DNA from: Manis javanica
Lineage: Eukaryota; Chordata; Mammalia; Pholidota; Manidae
DNA: 64,000 nt
Direction of reading: 5' to 3'
NCBI RefSeq assembly: GCF_040802235.1
Contig: NC_133158.1
Location: forward strand, 154,082,401 to 154,146,400
In this document: positions 12,250-24,429 of the stretch, piece by piece
Layout: every line of letters begins with the position of its first letter
How positions within the stretch are numbered: the first letter of the stretch is position 1
Translations under genes and position numbers: made by a program
The notes under the pieces: generated by a model
Told to the model about the DNA's origin: nothing
The model's database searches: none
What the model saw: only the letters and a program-made list of their open reading frames with translations

Positions 12250-13705
12250 ATATAGAATAAATGCTTAAAAAGTCAATCAACTTTCACAGAGCAGATATTA
12301 AACAGTGAATTTGGAATTAAAAGACACTAAATTGAGAACAGGTATGCATGCAAAGAAACAGGAAAAGGTGATGTAATACTAAGAGGAGGAAAGGCCATAA
12401 ACAGACCAACTGTGGAAATAAATGCTGGAATTAGCAGATAGAGACTTTGTAGCAGCTCTTATAAATATGTTCAAGGACTTAAAGAGAAAGATGTCATAAC
12501 AACTAAATGGATGGGGAATACCAGCAAAGAAAGGGACATTATAAACAAAGGACCAAATGGAAAATTTAGATCTAGAAATGAAATATCAGAATTAAAAATT
12601 ACTTAACAGCATTTTGAGGTTGGAAAAGAAAAGGTCAATAAATTTGAAGATAGATTAATAGAAATTATCAAATCTGAAGAACAGAAAAGTCATTGAAAAA
12701 AATAAGATCCTCAGTGACCTAGGGGACAATATCAAGGGGTTGAATATATATGCAATTGGAGTCTCACAAGGATGAGATAGAAAATGGTGCAGAAAAATAT
12801 TGAAGAAATAACAGTGAAAAACATCGATTTAGACATCCAGGAGTCTCAGCAAACTCCAAGCAAATAGATACAAGGAAAAGAACATTGAGTAAACATCATA
12901 GTCAAACTGCTGAAAACTAAAGATAAAGAGAAAATCTTGAAATCAGCTAGAAAAAGAAAAAAAGACATATTACATACAGGAGAAAAACAACATAGATGAC
13001 AGCTCACTTCTGATGGGGGTGGGAGGAGGGATGGGGGCCAAAGACAATGGAATAACTTCTTTAAAATTCTGAAAGAAACTAAAAACTGTCAACCCAGACA
13101 TCTTTAGAAAAACAAAAGCTGAGAGAATTTGTCACTGACAGACATGTACTACAAGAAATATTAAAGGAAGTTTTTCTGGCTGAAGTGAAGAAGCATCAAA
13201 CAGAAATTCAAACCTATGGGAAGGAATGAAGAACACTGGAAATGGTAAACATTTGGGTAAACCTAAAAGCTTATTTTTTCTTCTCTTATTTAAAAGACAA
13301 CCAATTGTTTAAAGCAAAAATTTATCACCTTGTATTGTGAGGTTTAAAATCTACATAAATGTAAAACGTGATAATAATAGCACAAAGGACGGGGTGGTAA
13401 AAATGAAATCATACTGTTGCAAATTCTTATACTTTGATGAAGTGGCGAAGCATTAACTCTAAATGGACTATGATAAGTTAGGGTGCAGATTGCAATCCTT
13501 AGAGTAACTGATAAAAAGTTACAGAGATATAGCTTCAAAATGGAGGAACCTAAATGGACTATTCAAATATATTTGATTAACTCATATAAAGGCAGAAAAA
13601 AAAAGAACAGAGGATGTACAAACAGAAAACAAATAGCAAAATGTAGACCTAAATTCAACTGTATCAATAAGTACATTAATTACAGATGGATTATATTCCT
13701 CAACT
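12250..13705 (+). mobile_element. Old L1 (L1M-type), ORF1 region to ORF2 start
   Basis: Recognisable L1M ORF1 blocks occur in order: 'gagactttgtagcagctctt', 'gtcaaactgctgaaaactaa', 'gagaaaatcttgaaatcagc', 'ctgtcaacccagacatcttt'. Many stops. The element continues after the younger inserted L1, at 15097. Confidence 0.8.
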
Positions 13706-13721
13706 AAAAGACAAATAACTA
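13706..13721. repeat. Left target-site duplication of the nested L1
   Basis: This 16-bp block (aaaagacaaataacta) pairs with 15081-15096 (aaaatgcaaagaacta), 13 of 16 identical. The two bracket the antisense L1. Confidence 0.65.
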
Positions 13722-15080
13722 TTTTTTTATTAAGGTATTATTAATATACACTCTTATGAAGGTTTCACATGAAAAAACAATGTGGTTACTGCATTTACCC
13801 ATATTATCAAGTTCCCACCCATACCCCATTGCAGTCACTGTCCATCAGAGTAGTAAGATGCCACAGATTCACTATTTGCCTTTTCTATGCTACACTGTCT
13901 TCCCTGTGACCCTCCCCACACCGTGTGTACTAAAAATAATACCCCTCAGTCCCCTTCTCCCTGCCTCCACACCCACCCTCCCACACCCCTCCCCTTTGGT
14001 AACCTCTAGTCCCTTCTTGGAGTCTGTGAGTCTGTTGCTGTTTTGTTCCTTCAGTTTTGCTCTGTTGTTACACTACACAAATGAGGGAAATCATTTGGCA
14101 CTTGTCTTTCTCTGCCTGGCTTATTTCCCTGAGCATAATATCCTCCACCTCCATCCATGTTGTTGCAAACGGTAGGATTTGTTTCTTTCTTATGGCTGAG
14201 TAGTATTCCATTGTGTATATGTACCACATCTTCTTTATCCATTCATCTACTGATGGACACTTAGGTTGCTTCCATATCTTGGCTATTGTAAATAGTGCTG
14301 TGATAAACATAGGGGTGCATATGTCTTTTTGAATCTGAGAACTTGTATTCTTTAGGTAAATTCCAAGGAGTGGGATTCCCGGGTCAGATGGTATTTCTAT
14401 TTTTAGTTTTTTGAGAAACCTCCATATTGCTTTCCATTATGGTTAAACTAGCTTACATTCCCACCAGCAGTGTAGGAGGGTTCTCCTTTCTCCACATCCT
14501 TGCCAGCATTTGTTGTTCTTAGTCTTTTTGATGCTGTCCATCCTTACTGGTGTGAGGTGATATCTCGTTGTGGTTTTAATTTGCATTTCCCTGATGATTA
14601 GTGATGTGGAGCATCTTTTCATGTCTGTTGGTCATCTGAATTTCTTCTTTGGAGAATTGTCTCTTCATATCCTCCATCCATTTTTTAATCAGGTTCTTTG
14701 CTTTTTGGGTGTTGAGGTATGTGAGTTCTTTATATATTTTGGATGTTAACCCCTTATCAGATATGTCATTTACAAATATATTCTCCCATACTGTAGGATG
14801 CCTTTTTGTTCTGTTGATGGTGTCCTTTGCTGTACAGAAGCTTTTTAGTTTGATGTAGTCCCACTTGTTCATTTTTCCTTTTGTTTCCCTTGCTTGAGGA
14901 GATGCATTCAGGAAGAAGTTGCTCATGTTTATATTCAGGAGATTTTTGCCCATGTTGTCTTCTAAGAGGTTTATGGTTTCATGACTTACATTCAGGTCTT
15001 AGATCCATTTCACGTTTACTTTTGTGTATGGGGTTAAACAATAATCCAGTTTCATTCTCTTGCTTGTAGCTGTCCAGTTT
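13722..15080 (-). mobile_element. 5'-truncated L1, ORF2 C-terminus and 3' UTR, antisense
   Basis: The plus strand opens with the T-run of the L1 tail, then a pyrimidine-rich 3' UTR, then ORF2 in antisense. The C-terminal ORF2 motif 'YIYTMEYYSAI' is legible in the frame at 14068-14310, and 14576-14953 encodes a further ORF2 stretch. It is broken into short frames, so it is inactive. The 3' UTR is shared with 43657-43814. It is one of the less diverged repeats in the window. Confidence 0.9.
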
Positions 15081-15150
15081 AAAATGCAAAGAACTATTAA
15101 ACTGGATTTTAAAAGCAAGACCCAACTATATGCTTTCTGTAAGAGATTGG
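15081..15150 (+). mobile_element. Right TSD and resumed older L1
   Basis: After the TSD copy (15081-15096), the block 'actggattttaaaagcaaga' followed by 'cccaactatatgctttctg' is the L1 ORF2 endonuclease region in sense orientation. This is the expected continuation of the element broken at 13705. Confidence 0.7.
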
Positions 15151-15589
15151 TTAACATCCAGTTTATCACTGAATGGATATTTCCTAATTTGTACATCATG
15201 TAATTGGAAATCTCCCTTGTTTTAACTAAATAAGATATTTGACAATCCAATTAAACTGCCAAAATTTCTTCTAACAACCCACTAAACAGATGGAACTTGG
15301 GGATCTCATGAGACAATCTTGTTTCTCCTGCTGCCAATTGATTACTTGTTCCCATGGCTTTCTGCTCCCTCTTAACTGTATGCATTAATAAATCATATTT
15401 AAACTTCAGACATGATCTAATATCTAAAAGCACTTTAAAGCATACAAAATTATGGTTGAAATTCTAGGCCTTTAATGAAGACAGAAATGAACAAATGTAC
15501 AAATCAAATGATATGAGAATATATTGACCTAGTAAGAATCAAATGCTCCTTTGGTTCCGCACTTCTTGCTAATTTAGAGAGGCAAGATG

Positions 15590-15712
15590 GAGTGGTCAGA
15601 GACGAGGGGGCACAGGGAGTCCACAACACTTTGCTTTGACTCCAGTCTCCCACATCTTACTGGCTGTGAGATAAATTAGCTGACTTCTGGTTTCCTCACC
15701 TGCTGCCTTCTC
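15590..15712 (+). mobile_element. MIR SINE fragment
   Basis: 'tactggctgtgagataaatt' and 'ttctggtttcctcacctgc' are MIR core-like blocks in sense orientation, immediately before a better-preserved MIR. Confidence 0.5.
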
Positions 15713-15721
15713 TGTTTAGGA

Positions 15722-15925
15722 TGTCTAGGAGCCAGACTGCTTAAGTCCAAGTCTAGGTAACTTTGGGCAAGTTACTTAACTTCTGTATGCCTCAGCTTCC
15801 TCATCTGTAAAATGAGTATAATAATAGCACCAGTCTTACACAGTTTATGAAGACTGATTGGGTGATATCTGTAGAGCACTTAGAACAATGCTTCACACAT
15901 AGAAAGCATTATATAGCTGATAAAA
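15722..15925 (+). mobile_element. MIR SINE
   Basis: Good MIR match in order: 'ggagccagactgcttaagtc', 'gggcaagttacttaacttc', 'cctcatctgtaaaatgagta', 'gcacttagaacaatgcttca'. Confidence 0.9.
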
Positions 15926-15929
15926 AAAA

Positions 15930-16395
15930 TACCTTCGTTATTAGCTTCATCTAACAATTAAGATGAGTCAAATAAATCACATAGCACTATGTCTGACAAC
16001 TAGTAAGTAATCAACAGTAGTTGCCATTACTGTTAGTGGGGGTGCTATGGGTGATTTTTGCTAAACATTAGCAATTTCTTCCAAGTACACATGTATCCTA
16101 TCACGCCCTGGGGAGAAGTCTTTATTTGCTAATTAAAGTGAGTTGATGACTTCTATGCATTTTTATAGACTATATAATCAAGTATAAAAGTGGTGGTAAG
16201 GGAAAATAGGTTTGCAAAGAGACCCGCTAAGAAGTTAAAAAATAAAAAATAAAAAAATGTGAATAAAAGCTGACTGTTGTTGACTGTCAACACTGTTCAA
16301 AGCAAATGAAAAAGTTAGTAAAAAGCTAAAGCTTTAGGAATTGTTCCTTTGGAGTGAGTATAATTAATGGAGGAGGAAATCAAGCTTTCAAAGAT
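15930..16395. other. No gene recognised
   Basis: AT-rich sequence. A further weak MIR-like end is possible at 15975-16035. Confidence 0.4.
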
Positions 16396-16530
16396 CTTGG
16401 TCTACAGTCTGAGAGCAAGAGTCTCCCTGAGAACTTGTTAGAAATGCAGAATCTTGGGCCCTACCAGAATAAAAACTAACAAGACCCCCAGTTGATTCTT
16501 ATGCAAATTACATTTGAGAAGCATTGTTGT
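16396..16530 (-). mobile_element. MER5A-like hAT-Charlie element, antisense
   Basis: 'gaacttgttagaaatgcaga' followed by 'atcttgggccctacc' and ending 'tttgagaagcattg' fits the reverse of MER5A, including its terminal repeat. Confidence 0.75.
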
Positions 16531-17589
16531 AGAATATTTTCATTTTCCATGTTTTTCCCTGGAGTTTATTTTGAATATACCATATTAATAATGAGATTTG
16601 GGTAATGCTGTGTCTCTTTAGGGTGATGCATTTTTCTCTAAAGATTTGCCAACTTTAAAATTTGACTACATACATGATTTTATTATATCCTGGGGACAAA
16701 TTTTTCTAATTAAATACCACTTATGGTTTTGTAATGCAAATCAGTGTGAGAGGAGTCGCCATGCCCATGTTACAGTAAATGTCCCTGGTTTTTCTCAATT
16801 TTATTGCATGGGGGATGGATTTTTAAAAAAATAATCTCTGAATCACTAGAGTTCAGAATTTCATCACTTTTCACAGTTCACCCTTGTTCAGACTGAAGAT
16901 GAAAAATGAAAGATGAAAACACGTCCCCAGTTCATGCTGCTTCTGTTTTAGCACAGTTACAACTTACTGACTTTTAAAATAGCATGTTTCAAGGCCAAAT
17001 ATTTTATTTGGATGTATCTAAAGAGCTAAAATATTTGTACTAAAACTCTGTGAGAAAACATTCTAGATATGAAACATCTGTTTTTGGTCATTTCAGTTAA
17101 AGACTAATATTTGCACAGGTCAGGAAGGCCCACGGTGATACTATGTTGTTCTAAGTCCAGTATTTCCATGATGTGGGATTGGGTATCTGTATTCACCTTA
17201 TTTACATGGTTCAAACATTCCCAACTTATTTGGGAATATGTATATCTACAAGTATATAAAACTAGCTTTCTTCTTTTCTTCTTTCTTTTTGGGGATAGAG
17301 GGTGGGGAGGGTCTAGGCGGGGACTTTACACAGCTATGGAAACAGACAGGGGCTCAGGGTGAGGGGCAAAGCGCCTGGGAAGAGTCAAGGCAGACGGGGG
17401 TCTCAGCCTTTGCACTCCGCAACATGATACCCTGGCCCAGTGGGGGGATGACCAAGGGACCTGCCATTGACTTTGGTGTGGGGAGTGAGGCCATCCAGTC
17501 CCCACCTTTTGCAGGGGGAGCGATCTGAAAGTTATACCCTTTCATTTAACTTTCTTTATGCAGGGGACTAGAGCTCAAGAATTTACGAT

Positions 17590-17760
17590 TAACCCTTTAG
17601 GCTTTCAAACTCCACTCACAATTGGAGTCACCTGGGGAAATTTAAGTTAGGGATGCCCAAGTCTCACTCCCAGACATTCTAATAGAATTATTCTTAGGTT
17701 TGACGAGGCTCTGAGATGTTTTAAAGCATCCCTGGTGGCCTTCTGCCAGAAGTCTCTACT
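17590..17760 (+). mobile_element. MER5-like hAT-Charlie element
   Basis: 'ttggagtcacctggggaaat' followed by 'ccagacattctaatagaatt' matches the MER5 interior in sense orientation. Diverged. Confidence 0.6.
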
Positions 17761-17944
17761 ATAAACCTTAGGACTCCCTCCTCTGTCCCTTCCTCAAGAT
17801 ACCCAGTCCTGCCCAATTCTAATTCCCCTGATTATTCAATTCCTTCTCTCTCTCCCCAGAGTTGCCACCTCTGCAACTTTCCAAGCCTGGGTCCTTCTGC
17901 CTGCAGTGAATGAGTCCCCAGGCTCTTGTGTTTTAAAAATTGTT

Positions 17945-18302
17945 ATGGGCTGAATTGTGTCCTCCCAAATTCATATGTTAAAGGACCTCAGAATGTGGCT
18001 GTGCTTAGAGACACAGCCTTTTAAAAAGTCATCAAGATAAAATGAATTCATATGTGTGGACCCTGATCTAATGTGGTCAATTCATAAGAGGAGGAGATTG
18101 GGATACAGATAGGCACAGAGGGAAAATCATATGAAGACAGGGAGAGGGCAGTGACAACTACAAGCCAAGGAGAGACCCTGAGAAGAAATCAACCTTGCTG
18201 ACACTTTGATCTCAGACTTCCAGCCTCCAGAACTGTAAGGAAGCAAGGTTCTGTTGTTTAAGCCACCCAGTCTTTTGTACTTGTTATGGCAGAAAGAGAG
18301 AA
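17945..18302 (+). mobile_element. MaLR/MLT1-like solo LTR
   Basis: Starts 'tgttatgggctgaattgtgt' with the typical 'cctcccaaattcatatgtta'. It continues through 'ttcataagaggaggagattg' and 'cagcctccagaactgtaag' and ends 'tgtttaagccacccagtctt'. These are standard blocks of MaLR LTRs. Confidence 0.85.
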
Positions 18303-19804
18303 ACCTTCCCAGTGAATGAGTTACCTGGTGAGTCACGGGCCTTATCTCCCCAGAGTTGATTCTGCTGGGCATGTGGCTTGGTCTTGAATTATCTGAGAGA
18401 GCATTTTGCACAGAGAGGAACACCACAATGATGTGAACTTTGCTTAATGCTCAGTGGATTGAGCATTTATGCATGGGTACAAAAATTGTTTAAATTCCTT
18501 TTAAACTGAAATTGCAAATCCAAATGATCGAGTCTTTTGAGCAGTTTAACACTTTAAATAGCAGACAAAATACAAAAATACTAATAACAAAAATGTTATA
18601 TTTATAACAAAAGTATTACATTTAGTTTTAAACTATTCTAAATGTTAAATACTACATGTTGAATTTATTTCTTCATTGAAGTTCTTTTATACCTCCCTAG
18701 GATTATGGATTCATTTGTTTTGGCATCTTCTTAATGTTTCAGTAATAGTAGTTTGGTATCTTCCAGGTCACAATTCTCACCAGACCCCAAAACACACTGA
18801 GGTTCTGGATTTTTGGCCATTTCTTGGATGAAGCACAAAATTCAATTCTTCCAAATTAAATGATTCAAACCAAGCTATTAGTTATAATGTTGAGACTCTT
18901 TTTCTTATTGTTAAACTTCAGTGTTAGGTTACTTAGACTTTTAGGTTCACTCTTCTCTCTAGAGTTAAGTTCGTTACCAGAATTTGGTGTTTCCCTCTGA
19001 AAATAATGTATTCTAAGTCTCAGCCAAGATTATATAATGCATTGTCCTATATTGGGATAGATTGATCAGGTCTATTATGTTTATAAACAACATTTGCATC
19101 TTTATTAATAATATTAACATTAGTGGAACCACTGAGATTTCATTCCCTAGAAGTTGAGTCTGTGTTCTCAGCAACCCTCTTCAGTATATTTAGGAAATTT
19201 ATCACCTTGGAATACATTCCCAAGCCCTCATTTTATTTGGCTATTGTGATTGACACCTGGTGCTGATTAATTGTTAGACACCCTTTCCATCTAATTAATC
19301 TATACTTTCTGTTAACTCATTATCTCGTACCCCTTCATAGACTCCACTTGTTTCAATTAATTTATATTTTTATGCTGAAATCTTCACAGCACAATCAATG
19401 CCTGAGCTTGAGTCATATGAAAAGCATCATCTAATTTATTAGTTAAACTTAGAAGGTGCCTTTTTGAAAAACTCCAACTATTAAAAAAAAAAAAACCAAT
19501 GAATCCATGGGTTTCTTCCCATCCTCATTCCAACCATGGGTGGCAGGGAGAAGGGCAGTCTTGTGTACACATATGCGGGATCTTTTGTGATGAGTGCTGA
19601 ATAGAAAGAGACAGGATGACATTTTTCTCCCTTGACTGATTTTGGAAACCTCCAGAGAGGCTAAAAGCAAAGATAGATAGTCAGTTGGGACTTTGTGAAG
19701 TCAGACCCAAGCTGAGCTACTCTGGGGGTCATGCAGCAAAGCACAGCCCAAAGTTGGGAGGAAGGTTCCCTTTGACCATGGTAATAATGAGAGTGATACA
19801 GCAA
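18303..19804. other. No gene recognised
   Basis: AT-rich intergenic sequence with a poly(A) stretch near 19481. No RNA gene, exon or well-defined repeat was seen. Confidence 0.4.
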
Positions 19805-19995
19805 TACTGATGACAGCCTTTCATTATCTACTTGTGCAGACCCCGTGCTCTCTCTATATATACTATCTCATTTAATAGTCCTCAAAGAGTCTTTTGAGCT
19901 AGGTGTTATCTATCTTTATTGTACAGATCAGAAAACCGCAGCTTAGTGAGATTAGGTAATATCCAGCAAGTAGTAGGGCAGTGATTTTATCTAAT
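19805..19995 (-). mobile_element. MIR SINE, antisense
   Basis: 'tatctcatttaatagtcctc' then 'tattgtacagatcagaaaac' and 'ttaggtaatatccagcaag' follow the reverse of MIR. Confidence 0.65.
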
Positions 19996-20004
19996 TGCCA
20001 AAGA

Positions 20005-20600
20005 TGGCAGTTTTTTAAACTTGAACTTTGTTATTAAAGGAAAACACACATACTGAAAAGTGTTATAAGTGTACAGATTAACAAATTATTGCAAAGTGAA
20101 TAACCCCTTATAAATAACCACTATGTGGATCAGGAAAAATAGAACATTACCAGCATCCCAGAAATCTTCTTCAGTCTCTCTTGGTTGCCAGCCCCTCCTC
20201 CCTAAAGCTTAGCCACTAGTCTGATTTCTAACATCATAGATTAATTTGTCTATTTTTAAACTCTATATAATCAAGTCATATAGTTATGTATTCTTTTGTG
20301 CATTACATCTTTTATTAAACACCGTGTTGTGAGCTTTTATCCCTAATGTGTGCAGCAATATTTCATTTATTACTTTACTGTATAGTATTCTGTTGTTTGA
20401 ATGTAACATAATTTATTTATTCTATTGGTAGGCATTTGAGCCATAATAAAAATGCTGCTATAGAGATGCTTGTCTTACTGTGCAAAAGCATGTACATGCT
20501 TTTTGTTGGATATATACCTATGGATGGAATGGATAGGTCCTAGGATATGGGCATGTGCAGCTTTTGGACATTTCCTATGTATCACATCATATCAGAGAGT
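20005..20600 (-). mobile_element. Old L1 ORF2 end, antisense
   Basis: Matches the antisense 3' part of an L1M-type ORF2: 'aatagaacattaccagcatc', 'attctaacatcat'-type block near 20228, 'tatagtattctgttgtttga', 'gttggatatatacctatgga'. Heavily decayed. Confidence 0.7.
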
Positions 20601-20869
20601 ACATAATATCAACATGACTTTTTATTGGTGATACTAACCTCAACCAGTTTTTAAGGTCACATCTGCCAATTTTTCTATGGTGAAGTTATTATTTTTCCCA
20701 TTCCATACTCTATTCGATAAAAGTGAGTCACTAAGTCCTGCCCACACTTAAGGGAGAGGGACTTAAGCTCCACCTCTTGGAGGAGGAGGATATAGGCTTA
20801 TGTTAAAGCTACAGGAATGAATGTTAATAAATATTTGGGGGGACATATCTTCAGGGTCTGTAAATACTT

Positions 20870-21960
20870 TGTTTCTCCTAAAGTTTCATCCACTAATTTT
20901 AGCATTCATCCATGGATCTTGCTTGCAGTAGTTATTTTCTGTTTTTAATGGTAATTAAACATTATGGTGTATTTTAATGGTAATTTTCAAACTCCTTCAT
21001 TCCTTCTATATCTAGAACTTGCAATTCTTCTACAAGGAATATGTATCTTTTCTTCCTCATTATTCATTTGTATCAGTATGGAGGCGTGAAATTTATGTTT
21101 TGTGTTATAGTACTATCATTATTTAATTTTTTGCTCAAATTGTTCCAACTTTGGCCATTGGGAGCTTTCACTTAGTTCCTGTGTGCCTTTGACAAACCCC
21201 ATCCTTTTTTTTTTTTCATTTGAGCACTTTCTTTTCTTTCTTCTTAAACAGCTTTACTGAGGTACAATTTATGCACCATAAATGTCACCTGTCTTGAGGT
21301 CATATACATGTTCAGTTTTAGGAGATTACATGCTTACCACATTATACTGGGGATACATATCAATGATTTTTAGTGTATTTATAATATTGTGCAACAATTA
21401 GGGTAATTTAATTTTTGAATATTTCCATCACCCCAAAAAGAAATCTCATGTCCATTTGCATTCATTCTCCACCACTTTCAGCCCTAGGCAATCATTAATC
21501 TACTTTCTCTCTATATATATTGGTCTTTTATGGATACAGTCTTACTTTCTAGCACCGTGAGATGTTCCAGGCTCTATTGTGTTTTCCCTGCTCTAGCCCT
21601 AGAAACAACCATTCTTCAAGGAGCACTGGTTCTATTTGTTGGCGAGCAATATTTACAAACCAAGATCTGGGTGCTAGGTGTATTTATTGCTACTTGAGTG
21701 TCATTATTTCCAGCTTCTCTCAGTGGACAGAGGTGGGAAATTATGTATGTATAACTAAGCCATGTATACCTGTACTTATTTCTGTTCTCTCTCACCAAAT
21801 GCATATTAACTTACACACGACTGTAAGTTAATGCTGATACCTGTGACTCTAATCCAGCACCACAGGGTGCATTCTAGCCTTTCTTCCTTGCTTATCTGTA
21901 AATTCTTCCTCTGTCAGTGAGAAACCTAATTCTCATTATTTACAACATACTTGTTTCCTT
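20870..21960 (-). mobile_element. L1M-type 3' region, antisense, interrupted
   Basis: 'caaattgttccaactttggc' followed by 'cattgggagctttcacttag', and after the interruption 'gatgttccaggctctattgt', 'aaccaagatctgggtgctag' and 'cagtgagaaacctaattctc', follow one old L1 antisense 3' region. It is split by the insert at 21230-21545. Confidence 0.65.
21230..21545 (-). mobile_element. L1 3' end nested in another L1, antisense
   Basis: 'ctttactgaggtacaattta' and 'catcaccccaaaaagaaatc' and 'aatcattaatctactttctc' are the antisense 3' end of an L1MB-like element. They sit between two halves of the surrounding older L1: 'gagcacttt' before, 'cttactttctagcacc' after. Confidence 0.7.
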
Positions 21961-21984
21961 ATTCAATTTATATAAACGTGTATA

Positions 21985-22432
21985 TGTATTGGGTTGATTG
22001 GTAACCTCAAAAAGACATGTCCATGTTCTAACCACTGGAAGCTGTGAATATAATCTTATTTGGAAAAAGGGTCTTTGCAGATGTAATTAAGTTAGGAATC
22101 TAAACAATTTATCTTGGATTATCTGTGTGGGCCCCACTGACAAATGTCCTTACAGGAAACACACAGAAGAGACACATGGAAGAGGAGGGGCCATCTGAAG
22201 ACAGAGACAGAGATTAGAATGATGCAGCCACAAGCCAAGGACCCCCTGAAATCACCAGAAGATCAGAGAAGCAAGGAAGGTTCCCCCTAGACACTTCAGA
22301 GAGACTGTGGCCTTGACAACACCTTGATTTTGGACTTCTGGTCTCCAGAACCATGAGAGAAGAAATTTCTGTTGTTTTTAACCACAAAGCCTCTGGTAAT
22401 TTGCTATAGCATCCTTAGGAAACTAATATAAC
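21985..22432 (+). mobile_element. MaLR/MLT1-like LTR
   Basis: 'cttatttggaaaaagggtct' then 'ttgcagatgtaattaagtta', 'gggccccactgac' and the 3' block 'ggtctccagaaccatgag' with 'ggaaactaatata' at the end. A typical solo MaLR LTR. Confidence 0.85.
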
Positions 22433-22529
22433 AGGTAAAATAGTTTAAATATTGCTAACCATATGCCTATGAGGAACAAATTTACCAACTAGAGTGAAGG
22501 GTGTGTATACAGTTCTTTCTGTCTGCCTT

Positions 22530-23455
22530 ACAGTATCCAGTTAAATCATTGTTTTTCTAAGCTACTATGTCAACTCCATTAGTATAACCCCTTTGTCTGG
22601 CTTCTTCCATTGGGCATATAATGATTTTGAGATTCATTGTTGAATGTATCAAAAACGCATTCCCTTTTATTGCTGAATAGTATTCCATAATATAAGTATA
22701 CCACAAATTGTTAGTCTGTACACCTACTGATGGATATTTGGGGTTTTTCCAGTTTTTAGCTATTACAAATAAAGCAGCTAAGAACACTCTTATGCTAGTC
22801 TTTTTCTAGATGTATGTTTTTTAATTATCTTATGTAATTACCTAGGAGTAGAGTAGCTAGGTATATATTTAAATTTTTAAGAAACTGCCAAGTTGTTTTC
22901 CAAAGTGGTTATATTATTTTACATTCCCATCATCAGTGTGTGAGAGTTCCAGTTATTCAAAAACAGAAAATTAAAACTTTTTGATAAAGTCCAATTTATT
23001 GATTTTTTCTTTCATGATTCATACTTTTCGTATTCTAAGAACTTTTTGCCTAATTCAAAGTCACAAAGATTTTCTCCTTTGTTTCTTCATTTAAGTTTAG
23101 GGTCTATTTCAAGTTAATTTTTGAAGAGAGTGAAGTGTAAGGGTAGAAATTCATTTTTTTGCATATAGATGTTCAATCATGCCAGCATATTTGTTGAAAA
23201 GACTATCTCCCCCCTCCCACCCACTTAATTACCTTGACATCAATGTTGAAAAACCGATTGACCACACATAGGTCTATTTCTGGAGTCTCTATTCTCTTCT
23301 GTTGAACTTTATGTATATCCTCGTGCCAATATCCCACAGACTGCAGTCTTGATAGCCAGTAATCATCCTCTAGTTTTGTTCTTCTTCAAGATTATCTTTA
23401 CAATTCTTGCCTTTTGCATTTCCATATGAATCTTAGAATCAGTTTATCAACTCTT
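22530..23455 (-). mobile_element. L1 ORF2 fragment, antisense
   Basis: The minus frame at 22557-22787 reads the L1 ORF2 C-terminal motif 'YIMEYYSAIKGNAF'. Upstream in the L1 sense direction are further antisense ORF2 blocks such as 'gtggttatattattttacat' and 'tttgttgaaaagactatctc'. Broken by stops. Confidence 0.85.
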
Positions 23456-23529
23456 TGTCTCTATCTGACTCATTCTTGCTCTCTCTTTCACACACACACA
23501 CAACACTGCTGGGTTTTAAAAAACTTCTT

Positions 23530-24055
23530 ATCGTTTTTGAACTATGACAAAAATAAAGAAAAGTGCACCAGTCACAGGTATATGGTTGATGAATTTTCAG
23601 AGTTAACATACCCATACAACCAGCACCCATCAAGAAACAGGACTATACCAGACCCCAAGGCATCCTTCAAACAATCCACACCAAAAGGATACATTTTGTG
23701 TGTATTTATGCAAAAGGGTTCCAATTTCTCCACATTCTTGCCAACACTTTTTTCTGCTTTTTTCATAGTAGCCATCCTAATGGCTGTAAAATGGTGCCAT
23801 TGTGAGTTTAATTCACTGATCTCTAGTGACTAATGTAGTGAGCACCATCTCCTGTGGTTACTGGCCTTGGGAACCATTTTTGTAAACTGTGCACATTCAA
23901 ATCTATGCCCACTTTTCTTACAAAAAGGTTGTCACTCCTTTCCTTATTGCCTTACAGTTTATTTATATATTCTAAATGAATACTTTGCTAGATATATGCT
24001 TTGCAAATATCCTCTCTTACTCTGTGGGCTGCTTTTTCTAGTAGGAGGAGAAACC
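23530..24055 (-). mobile_element. L1 3' region and ORF2 fragment, antisense
   Basis: 'catacaaccagcacccatca' and 'agaaacaggactataccaga' are antisense L1ME-like 3' sequence. They are followed by ORF2 blocks 'ccatcctaatggctgtaaaa' and 'tactttgctagatatatgct'. Confidence 0.7.
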
Positions 24056-24079
24056 TGTGGCTCGTGTTCATTCCGTGAC

Positions 24080-24425
24080 TTTGAAAATCAAACCACAGTC
24101 CTACCCATTCTTTAAGGTCTGATATAGTTGAACCTTTTATATGAAGCATGCTTTTATTACTTTCTTATATCTCCAACCTCCATTAATTTTCTCCATCTCT
24201 GCTCTTCTAGAGTCCTTGTTTCCTGATTTTGTGATCTAATGGTATACAACCCTTTGTCTCTTACATATTCTCCCAGTTCACACTGCTTAACTTCTTTGTA
24301 TGTGCTACTCTCCTAGACTTTAAATCAGAGGCCAGGGACCTTCTTTTATACTATTCTTAACACATACCATTATGTACAGCTATAGCATGAGCTCAATACT
24401 TGTTACATGATTTGAAAAATATTAA
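24080..24425 (+). mobile_element. L2 LINE 3' end
   Basis: 'tcctacccattctttaaggt' and the tail region 'agaggccagggaccttct' with 'catgagctcaatacttgtta' follow the L2 3' end in sense orientation. Confidence 0.65.
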
Positions 24426-24429
24426 TACT

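Noticed and set aside
14068..14310. 80-codon frame with protein-like content
   Set aside because: It is the L1 ORF2 C-terminus, part of a dead transposon, not a host gene.
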